5,378 nt of DNA, taken from positions 1-5,378 of the forward strand of contig PLBX01000200.1 in the NCBI GenBank assembly GCA_003135495.1, written 5' to 3'. The notes beneath the pieces are model-generated. The model searched no databases. It was not told the DNA's origin and saw only the letters and a program-made list of their open reading frames with translations. The DNA comes from Acidobacteriaceae bacterium (GTDB lineage Bacteria; Acidobacteriota; Terriglobia; Terriglobales; Acidobacteriaceae). A program made the position numbers and the translations under genes. This document shows positions 1 to 5,378 of this stretch, one piece after another (within the stretch, counting starts at the first letter, position 1; each line of letters begins with the position of its first letter).

Positions 1-16
1 GGAGCAGTCTGGGCCG

Positions 17-1102
17 ATGGCGAGCCGTTTCCAGAAGAAATTCTGCGGCCGGGAGGCACAGCAGGCGTCAGTCCGCATCCAAATGACTGACCCTCATATG
101 AACCCAATTCCAAATGCGCCGCGAGCCGCGAGCCGCGAGCTCCGCGCCAAAACCGCCATCAGCTGGCGACGGCTCTTAGCTCGTAGCGCGAAGCTCGTAG
201 CCGCCCTCAGCCTCGTAATCGCCTTCGCCGTCTCGCCGTCATTGGCCCAGGAAAACGAAGGCACGCTGAAAATCGACGTCAAACTGGTCAATGTATTCGT
301 GACCGTGACCGATGTCCATGGCGCGCCCGTTCCCAACCTGCAAAAAGAAAATTTCACACTCAAAGAAGATGGCCGCGACCAGAAGATTGCCATCTTTGAC
401 AAGGAATCCGCTCTACCTTTGTCGATCGTCTTAGCCATCGACACCAGCCTGAGCACCAGAAAAGATCTGCCACTGGAATTGATCTCAGCGCGCAAATTCG
501 CCCACGCCATCGTCCGTCCGCAAGACGGTCTCGCGTTATATAAATTCAGCGAAGAGGTTAGGGAAGTGGTCCCGTTCACGTCGGACCTAAAGCGAATCGA
601 TGCCGGAATCGACCGCGTCCGCAACGGCTCCGCCACCGCGTTGTATGACGCGATTTTCCTGGCCTCTCAAGCCCTCAGCCGCCGCCAGGGCAGAAAAGTA
701 ATGGTTGTCATCACTGATGGCGGAGACACAGTCAGCCAGACGAATTACAAAGAGGCGCTGCGCGCGGCGCAGGAGTCAGAGTCGATCATCTATAGCATCA
801 TCATCGTCCCCATTGAGGCCAGCGCGGGCCGAGACACTGGCGGAGAGCACGCACTCATCCAGATCTCAGAAGACACCGGCGGAAAATATTATTACGCAAC
901 CTCTCTAACGCAACTCGATGAAGCGTTCCGCAGAATCAGCGATGAACTGCGCACACAATATCTGTTGGCTTATTATCAAACTCAACGCTTTTCCAACTCC
1001 GAATTTCGTCAACTTCGAATCGACCTGCTGAACGCCCCGCCCGGCGGCCCGTACCAATCGCACTACCGAGCCGGCTACTACACTCACAAAGGATCATTCT
1101 GA
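17..1102 (+). CDS. Secreted VWA-domain protein (VWFA-related Acidobacterial domain family)
   Basis: Probably exported and active in the periplasm or envelope as a metal-dependent binding or adhesion module; the partner is unknown. Numbering from ATG 17: basic stretch at 51-59 (RRLLARSAK), hydrophobic core 60-72 and a likely signal peptidase site after Ala77 (SLA|QE). Residues 83-128 are the family's N-terminal beta segment (VNVFVTVTD, ENFTLKEDG). The VWA fold spans about 135-315 with a complete MIDAS: DTSLS (Asp142, Ser144, Ser146), Thr207 and Asp234 (ITDGGD). The end (QYLLAYYQ, RAGYY) is typical of the family. The start is uncertain. ATG 17 has only a distant GGAG (1-4) and leaves a 77-residue leader; ATG 83 or 98 gives a shorter one (50 residues from 98) but lacks a good ribosome site. 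The frame is open to the window edge. The family call is firm; the function is not known. Confidence 0.9.
   Translation: MASRFQKKFCGREAQQASVRIQMTDPHMNPIPNAPRAASRELRAKTAISWRRLLARSAKLVAALSLVIAFAVSPSLAQENEGTLKIDVKLVNVFVTVTDVHGAPVPNLQKENFTLKEDGRDQKIAIFDKESALPLSIVLAIDTSLSTRKDLPLELISARKFAHAIVRPQDGLALYKFSEEVREVVPFTSDLKRIDAGIDRVRNGSATALYDAIFLASQALSRRQGRKVMVVITDGGDTVSQTNYKEALRAAQESESIIYSIIIVPIEASAGRDTGGEHALIQISEDTGGKYYYATSLTQLDEAFRRISDELRTQYLLAYYQTQRFSNSEFRQLRIDLLNAPPGGPYQSHYRAGYYTHKGSF
121..201. repeat. Short direct repeats within the VWA gene leader
   Basis: Two sets of short direct repeats lie in the part of the VWA gene that encodes the segment before the signal-peptide core. The heptamer gcgagcc occurs three times head to tail at 121-141 (the last copy ends in t). 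The decamer agctcgtagc occurs at 178-187 and 192-201. Both are read through in frame as Arg/Ala/Ser-rich sequence. Such low-complexity DNA suggests repeat expansion or drift in a weakly constrained N-terminal extension. Confidence 0.55.
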
Positions 1103-1107
1103 AAAAC

Positions 1108-1182
1108 ACAACTCGAGTGCGCACAACCGGGGTGGAAACAACTCGGGTGCGCACAACTGGGGATAACACAACTCGGGTGCGC
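1108..1182. repeat. Tandem repeat: five 15-bp units forming a 30-bp higher-order repeat
   Basis: Five consecutive 15-bp units each begin with acaac. Units 1, 3 and 5 (1108-1122, 1138-1152, 1168-1182) read acaactcgrgtgcgc, with one difference among the three. Units 2 and 4 (1123-1137, 1153-1167) begin acaacyggggt or a close variant and diverge at the end. The array is therefore 2.5 copies of a 30-bp unit built from two related halves. It starts 6 bases after the VWA stop codon, and its last two bases are the first two of the hairpin that follows. No protein-coding role is apparent on either strand. Its function is unknown. Confidence 0.85.
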
Positions 1183-1206
1183 CACTTCTCGCCTTTGAGA
1201 AGTGGC
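1181..1206. terminator. Perfect 10-bp stem-loop between convergent genes, possible bidirectional terminator
   Basis: gccacttctc (1181-1190) pairs perfectly with gagaagtggc (1197-1206) around the 6-base loop gccttt. It sits 79 bases after the VWA stop and 80 bases beyond the end of the convergent membrane-protein gene, where a shared terminator would be expected. Neither side has a T-tract, so a classical intrinsic terminator is not shown. An RNA-stabilising hairpin or part of a dispersed palindromic repeat fits equally well. Confidence 0.5.
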
Positions 1207-1285
1207 CCACCCAACCGTCGGCGCCAAAATCCCCTTTCGTGACCGACCTCCAATTTTCTGAAGATTAAACGCAGCCCATGCCCCC

Positions 1286-1675
1286 TCAGGCCGCCACCAC
1301 ATCCCGCCGTCTCGCCAGCATCAGCCCGATCCAGCAACTCACCGACCACGTGAGCAGCCACGATAACCAGTACCAGTGCGGCCAGCCCTTGCTCCAATTG
1401 GGAATCGTTACAGCAATCCCCATTACTTCACCCAAAATAAAAAACCAGAGCACATGCCGCGCCACGCGTCCCGGAGCAAATCGCGCGCATAGCCACGCAC
1501 AAAAGATCGACACGATCACGAAGAGCGCCGTGCTCGCCATGAGAGACGTGTCCGACGGGACGCGCCCCCTCACAAAATCGCCCGGGAATATCCGCGACAG
1601 CAAAGGGTCAGTCGCAAACACAAGAACAATCGACAGCAGGTAACTACCCACCACGACAGCCACTGATTTCACCAT
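1286..1675 (-). CDS. Small four-helix integral membrane protein, function unknown
   Basis: I do not recognise the family. From ATG 1675 the protein has 129 residues and is mostly hydrophobic. Helix 1 is about 4-22 (SVAVVVGSYLLSIVLVFATD), followed by a polar loop at 23-43 (PGDFVRGRVPSD). Helix 2 is about 44-65, helix 3 about 73-91 with an internal Gly-Glu (LGEVMG), and helix 4 about 101-121, rich in Trp. It ends in a basic ARRR and a short tail. The loops RFAPGRVAR and NWSKGWPHW separate helices 2/3 and 3/4. The start at 1675 is preferred over the in-frame ATG at 1690 because GGAGGT lies 7 bases before it. The gene converges on the VWA gene and diverges from the carbonic anhydrase. The overlapping plus-strand frame (1278-1643) looks like a shadow: it lacks helices and a ribosome site. 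Confidence 0.75.
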   Translation of the reverse strand: MVKSVAVVVGSYLLSIVLVFATDPLLSRIFPGDFVRGRVPSDTSLMASTALFVIVSIFCAWLCARFAPGRVARHVLWFFILGEVMGIAVTIPNWSKGWPHWYWLSWLLTWSVSCWIGLMLARRRDVVAA

Positions 1676-1682
1676 TTGTCGC

Positions 1683-1688
1683 ACCTCC
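1683..1688 (-). promoter_or_regulatory. Shine-Dalgarno GGAGGT deciding the membrane protein start
   Basis: On the minus strand GGAGGT lies 7 bases before ATG 1675, an ideal spacing. It overlaps the in-frame ATG at 1690, so it cannot serve that codon. This argues that translation begins at 1675 and the five extra upstream codons are untranslated. Confidence 0.75.
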
Positions 1689-1870
1689 ATGACCTGCTGC
1701 GGACAAAGGCACCGCGCTCGCTTATCCGTAGCGAGTCTTGCCGTCTCGCGAAACGGTTACCCTGATCGCGGCGAGAATATCGGCCAGAATCTGGCGCAAA
1801 TCTTACGTATTCACCCGTATACTTGCAAGCAGAAGCTCGCGCTCTTGGGAGTGCTAGCGGCGGAATTTTC

Positions 1871-1875
1871 AGGAG
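1871..1875 (+). promoter_or_regulatory. Shine-Dalgarno AGGAG of the carbonic anhydrase gene
   Basis: AGGAG lies 6 bases before ATG 1882, supporting that codon as the start of the frameshifted carbonic anhydrase. The initiation region therefore looks intact even though the gene body is broken. Confidence 0.75.
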
Positions 1876-1881
1876 TTTCCT

Positions 1882-2462
1882 ATGAGCCGAATTCTTTCAG
1901 AAGTGCTCAAGTCCAATGAGGCATACGCCTCCAACTTCGGAGACAAAGGCAAACTTGCCCTTCCACCCGCCCGCGGTTTTGCCGTTCTTACCTGCATGGA
2001 TGCTCGGCTTGACCCTGCCAAGTTTGCCGGCCTTGCCGAAGGCGACGCGCACGTGATCCGGAACGCGGAGGTCGAGCCAGCGACGATGCCATCCGCTCCC
2101 TGGTCATCAGTTACAAACTGCTTGGCACACGGGAGTTCTTCGTCATCCGCCACACAAACTGCGGAATGGAGTTTTTCTCAAATGATGTCATGCGCGAATT
2201 GCTGGCATCGAGTCTTGAGACGGCTGAGTTAAGTTCCAAAGGTTTTCGCGACGTTGGTCGCGGCCCAGGCTCACGGGCGGGTGAATATGTAGAGTGGCTG
2301 ACCATCCGCGATCAGGCACAGGCAGTGATTGACGACGTTGAGCGCATTCGCAATCATCCCTTGGTTCCACCTTCGATTCCAATTTATGGTTTCATCTACG
2401 ATGTAGCTTCCGGAAAGCTTAAAGAAGTAAAAGGCGCGAACTCCATCGGCAAAGCGGCTTAA
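1882..2462 (+). pseudogene. Beta-class carbonic anhydrase, interrupted by a single-base frameshift
   Basis: The family is zinc-dependent and interconverts CO2 and bicarbonate in the cytoplasm. Frame 1 (from ATG 1882) gives residues 1-62, including TCMDARLDP (Cys38, Asp40, Arg42) and [13 protein letters not shown]. The reading then continues in the -1 frame from about 2067 as [31 protein letters not shown] (His91, Cys94), and ends [16 protein letters not shown], with stop TAA 2460-2462. Restoring one G at 2067-2068 gives 193 residues, normal for the short beta-class (Cab-like) enzymes, with Cys38/His91/Cys94 as zinc ligands and the Asp40-Arg42 pair. As it stands, frame 1 runs to a stop at 2232 (116 residues) and loses His91/Cys94, while the next ATG in the second frame (2166) lies beyond them. 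The cause may be a real mutation or a sequence error; there is no convincing slippery heptamer for programmed shifting. Confidence 0.85.
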
Positions 2463-2658
2463 ACACCGTAGCGCGCTGGGGGATGACAATCGAGCCCGCA
2501 CCCGAATCTTGCCCTCCAACAATTCCCATACATCGCGCCGCTTAGCTCCGCGCATCTAGTAAACTGTCTATTCGCTTTCAGTCGAAAAATCAGTGCGTAG
2601 GATAGCAAGACCCTTAGACGCGGAATCGCTTCCAGGTTCTACTTGAGGTTCTGCCCCC
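2463..2658. other. Intergenic region upstream of the Oar-like gene
   Basis: This spacer follows the carbonic anhydrase stop and lies before the Oar-like gene. It has no convincing reading frame, no strong terminator hairpin with a T-tract, and only weak promoter-like hexamers such as TAGGAT near 2600. It is long enough to hold a separate promoter, so co-transcription with the carbonic anhydrase is not assured. Confidence 0.45.
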
Positions 2659-2663
2659 AGGAG
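2659..2663 (+). promoter_or_regulatory. Shine-Dalgarno AGGAG deciding a TTG start
   Basis: AGGAG (within aggagag, 2659-2665) lies 7 bases before TTG 2671. The frame has a stop at 2644-2646 and no ATG or GTG before the signal peptide, so TTG 2671 is the best start. TTG 2689 is a poorer alternative because it would remove part of the basic n-region. Confidence 0.7.
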
Positions 2664-2670
2664 AGTCACT

Positions 2671-5378
2671 TTGTTTGATTGGTCTCGCTTGCGAGTTCGT
2701 CGCGTTCTATCCCTTGGCATAATCTTTTGCTCCCTACTCACCCTCTCGTTGTGGGCTCAGGATGAGACGCCAGAAAATCCAACCACCGGCACCATCCAAG
2801 GCACGTTGCGCGATGATGATGGGGTCCCGGTCGAAGGGGCGCGAATCCTCTACAGTTCCGCCGCCGCTGATACCAAAGGCGTGACCCGTTCCGGCAAGGA
2901 CGGAGCTTATGTTTCTGAACCTGTTCCCCCTGGCGTTTATGTCCTGCGTATAGAAGGGCCCGACAAACGACCAACTGAAAGCACGGTGACGGTAGTGGCC
3001 GGAGCGGCGGCCAAGGCCGATTTCAAGCTGGAGTGGATCAATCCTGGCCCCCTGCACCTGGAGAGCAAATTCACCGGCGAATCCCCCGATCGATTGCCGA
3101 TCAATGGACGAAATTATTTGAACGCAGGCCAGCTTGAGCCCGGCGTCCAGGTGGTCGACGGACGGATTCTGGCTCCGGGTAAAAGTGGGATACAGACTTT
3201 ATCCATCGATAGCACTTTGGGAAGAACCACGCACTACGATATGGACGAGGTCGAAGTGATGGATGAGACCAAGGGCGCGGCGATTATGAACCTTCCGGCG
3301 GAGGCGGTGCGCGAAGTAATTGTGTCGCGCGCCACGCCTGAGGTATTCCAGTCGCTGAATGCTGCTGGGGCAGTGCGCGTGACCACGCGCTCCGGTGGTG
3401 ACGAGTGGCACGGAAATTTATTCGGTAATTTTCGTGAGCAGGCTCTTGGCCTGGCTGGATTTCCAGCGCGCGACGATTACAGCCGCCAGCAGTACGGTTT
3501 CGGAGCCGGTGGCGCGATAATCAAGGACAAGGCTTTTCTGTATATCGGCGGGGAACGCACCAAGCAGGACGGATCGCTGCCCACCCTGCTCGGATTTCCA
3601 GGTCTTACTCCGACATCCTCTCAGAGCGCTTATTTCCGCGAAAACATGCTGACGGCGCGTCTCGACTACAACTTCAATGAAAACATGAAGGGCTTCGCGC
3701 GGCTGAGTTATGACAACGCCAATGAGATCGGGCCAGCCTACAGCCAGTCAAATTTCCGCAATCAACTGAACGTCCCCGCAGCCGTTCTCGGCCTCGATTG
3801 GAACCACACGAAATTTGTGAACAGCGCCCGCTTCGGCTACCAGAAGATGGTGGACTCGATCACTCCCGACCTGGCCGCTTCCACCCTCATCCCCGGCGCC
3901 CCGTTTCACATGCAGATTGGTTCTTATTCGCTAGGGCCAAGTATTGCAGGCCCGCGCCAGACGATTCAGCGCGATCTTTTCGGAAGATACGACAGCAGCA
4001 CAATTTATAAAGTGAATCACACGATTCGCTTTGGCGCGGCGATTCATCGCATCACTCAGGGCGATTATTTCGCTCCCGGCAGTTACGGTCCCTCGGTCAC
4101 CAGTTCCAATGGACTCGACACCATCAATGCCGTGAATAGCAATCCGACTTTGACGTCGTTGATCGCGGGCGATCCGCGCGGAGCGGCCGACAATCCCCTG
4201 AATTATCCCGTAGGCACGTTTACGATTTTCAATGGTCTCGGAAATTTCAGCGAGAACTCGGCATTCAATCGCCCGACTGGCGGGCATTCTGACACCCGCA
4301 TCGAAGGCTATCTCGGCGACACTTTCAATCTGTTCCCGAATTTGAATATCAGTTTTGGAGTAAATTACGTTCACGACACCGGCCGCACCGACAGCGATGT
4401 GCAGGCGGTGCCGTGCTCGGCAATCAATACCACCATCGTTACTGCGCCGCCGTGCAGCAGCGGGTTGATTCTCGATCAGTTCGGCTTACTTCCGCAGTTG
4501 GGCGCGGGCGTACACCAGACGTTGGGCGAGTCTCCAAACAATCCGCTGTGGAATTTCGCTCCGCAGGCCGGCGTGGCGTGGGATCCCGGACACAACGGGC
4601 GCACAGTCGTGCGCGCAAGCGGCGGAATGTTCTACGACAATTTCCTGCTGCAGAACACCTATCAGGATCGCATCAATCGATTGTCAAACGGTCAATATAA
4701 CCGCAGCCTGACGTTGTGCCCGACGGGATCAGTTCTGTTTCCAAATGCCGCTGTCGTAAGCCAAAGCGATGGTCTCGATATCGCCAGCCAAATTTGCGGT
4801 CAGCCTCTGGGCGCAACCATCACCGGAACGCAGGGGCCTGTCGCAGTCTCGACCGCTATTCAGGATTTGCAGTCGCAGTTCATGGCGACGCAGGCTGCGG
4901 TGACGGGCGGGCCAAACGTCTACTCGCTGGCAAACAGCCTGGCTAATTTCGGAGGTATGCTGGCGCCGAATTACAAGACGCCGCGCATCGTTCACATGTC
5001 CGGTGGAATCCAGCGCCAGCTGGGAACTCGCAGCGTATTCTCCGCCGACTATATACGCGAGATCGGCACCCAGTTTCCGCTGGGCATCGATTCTAATCAT
5101 GTGGGCGACGCCGGATACCTTACCGACGGCAGCAACATAAATCCGCTGGATAATACGTTTCAGGCGGAACTGAATGCAATTAATTCCACGTTGGCGTCGA
5201 ATCCGGCGTCTGTGGGATGTCCTCATGCCAACTTCACCGGCAGCAGTTCGCAGGGCGCCGTCAATTGCTATTTGCAAAATGTGCCTGGCGCCAGCATCAC
5301 CGATTTCGCGCGCCACGGTCTCGACTCCTCGAATGCGTTCTGCGGACCGTTCCCATGCTCTGTCCTCGGAAAGCAGCA
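2671..5378 (+). CDS. Oar-like TonB-dependent-receptor-type outer membrane protein, 3' truncated by the window
   Basis: A large outer membrane beta-barrel protein of the Oar-like family abundant in Acidobacteriota; transport or adhesion roles are suggested for the family and no substrate can be named. 902 codons are visible without a stop; relatives are usually about 1000-1200 residues. Residues 1-29 form a signal peptide (basic RLRVRR, hydrophobic core, LWA|QD). Residues 40-122 are a carboxypeptidase-regulatory-like beta sandwich (GTIQGTLRDDDGVPVEGA, PPGVYVLRIEG). The plug region is about 140-245 with LPINGRNYLNAGQLEPGV, PAEAVREVIVSRATPE and VRVTTRSGGDEWHGNLF. The barrel follows, with GAGGAIIKDKAFLYIGGE (278-295) and NFAPQAGVAWDP...FYDN (628-657), both family signatures. 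No clear TonB box is seen. The eight mature cysteines fall in four close pairs, all in the barrel. No frameshift is seen. Confidence 0.9.
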   Translation, partial: MFDWSRLRVRRVLSLGIIFCSLLTLSLWAQDETPENPTTGTIQGTLRDDDGVPVEGARILYSSAAADTKGVTRSGKDGAYVSEPVPPGVYVLRIEGPDKRPTESTVTVVAGAAAKADFKLEWINPGPLHLESKFTGESPDRLPINGRNYLNAGQLEPGVQVVDGRILAPGKSGIQTLSIDSTLGRTTHYDMDEVEVMDETKGAAIMNLPAEAVREVIVSRATPEVFQSLNAAGAVRVTTRSGGDEWHGNLFGNFREQALGLAGFPARDDYSRQQYGFGAGGAIIKDKAFLYIGGERTKQDGSLPTLLGFPGLTPTSSQSAYFRENMLTARLDYNFNENMKGFARLSYDNANEIGPAYSQSNFRNQLNVPAAVLGLDWNHTKFVNSARFGYQKMVDSITPDLAASTLIPGAPFHMQIGSYSLGPSIAGPRQTIQRDLFGRYDSSTIYKVNHTIRFGAAIHRITQGDYFAPGSYGPSVTSSNGLDTINAVNSNPTLTSLIAGDPRGAADNPLNYPVGTFTIFNGLGNFSENSAFNRPTGGHSDTRIEGYLGDTFNLFPNLNISFGVNYVHDTGRTDSDVQAVPCSAINTTIVTAPPCSSGLILDQFGLLPQLGAGVHQTLGESPNNPLWNFAPQAGVAWDPGHNGRTVVRASGGMFYDNFLLQNTYQDRINRLSNGQYNRSLTLCPTGSVLFPNAAVVSQSDGLDIASQICGQPLGATITGTQGPVAVSTAIQDLQSQFMATQAAVTGGPNVYSLANSLANFGGMLAPNYKTPRIVHMSGGIQRQLGTRSVFSADYIREIGTQFPLGIDSNHVGDAGYLTDGSNINPLDNTFQAELNAINSTLASNPASVGCPHANFTGSSSQGAVNCYLQNVPGASITDFARHGLDSSNAFCGPFPCSVLGKQ

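Larger units (their letters stand above)
1676..1881. other. Divergent intergenic region between membrane protein and carbonic anhydrase genes
   Basis: This 206-bp spacer should carry promoters in both directions. On the plus strand the best -10 candidate is TATACT at 1818-1823, but the hexamer 17 bases upstream (CGCAAA) matches the sigma-70 -35 consensus poorly. CGTAT occurs twice exactly 10 bases apart (1806-1810 and 1816-1820), followed by the palindrome CTTGCAAG (1822-1829). These could be a regulator site, but no known operator is recognised. The plus-strand reading frame across the spacer resembles no protein. Confidence 0.4.

Noticed and set aside
1108..1182. Possible CRISPR array
   Set aside because: Units are 15 bp with no unique spacers, and the intervening units are related copies of the repeat itself. 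No cas genes are present.
936..1397. Minus-strand frame of 153 residues with repeated VVRTR motifs
   Set aside because: The repetition comes from the 15-bp DNA repeat array read as protein. The frame overlaps both flanking genes and lacks any domain.
1278..1643. Plus-strand reading frame of 121 residues
   Set aside because: It is antisense to the four-helix membrane protein, has no ribosome site or recognisable domain, and is best explained as a shadow frame.
1689..1919. Plus-strand 76-residue frame across the divergent spacer
   Set aside because: It overlaps the carbonic anhydrase start in another frame, has no ribosome site and resembles no protein.
2570..2606. Promoter for the Oar-like gene around TAGGAT
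   Set aside because: The -35 candidates at 17-18 bp spacing match only about half the consensus, too weak to annotate.
3931..5316. Long minus-strand frames of 147 and 195 residues opposite the Oar-like gene
   Set aside because: They lie opposite a continuous, motif-bearing barrel frame in G+C-rich DNA, which commonly leaves antisense frames open.

Overview
The window (about 57-58% G+C by eye) looks like chromosomal DNA from an Acidobacteriota bacterium, probably the Terriglobia/Koribacter side. Two genes point there. The first is a secreted VWA protein with the layout of the 'VWFA-related Acidobacterial domain' family. The second is a large Oar-like TonB-dependent-receptor-type outer membrane protein, with a carboxypeptidase-regulatory-like domain and an 'LPINGRNYL' plug signature, of the kind these bacteria carry in many copies. 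This assignment rests on family resemblance only; no marker gene is present.

Layout: (1) 17-1102 (+), exported VWA-domain protein with an intact metal-binding MIDAS site and an unusually long, repeat-bearing N-terminus. (2) 1103-1285, a convergent intergenic region with five 15-bp repeat units (a 30-bp higher-order repeat) that run directly into a perfect 10-bp stem-loop. (3) 1286-1675 (-), a small four-helix membrane protein of unknown function, whose start is fixed by a strong Shine-Dalgarno sequence. (4) 1676-1881, a divergent intergenic region that should hold promoters for both flanking genes. (5) 1882-2462 (+), a beta-class carbonic anhydrase broken by one missing base in its conserved Asn-Ala-Gly-Gly segment; restoring one G gives a full-length 193-residue protein with all expected zinc-site residues. 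(6) 2463-2670, an intergenic region. (7) 2671-5378 (+), the Oar-like outer membrane protein, starting at TTG and cut by the window edge after 902 codons.

The genes do not form an obvious pathway or operon. The VWA protein and the Oar-like receptor both act in the cell envelope. The carbonic anhydrase and the small membrane protein are divergently transcribed from a shared 206-bp spacer. I found no clear undescribed multi-gene system. The items most worth a second look are the frameshifted carbonic anhydrase, the 15/30-bp repeat plus hairpin element, and the paired cysteines of the Oar-like protein.
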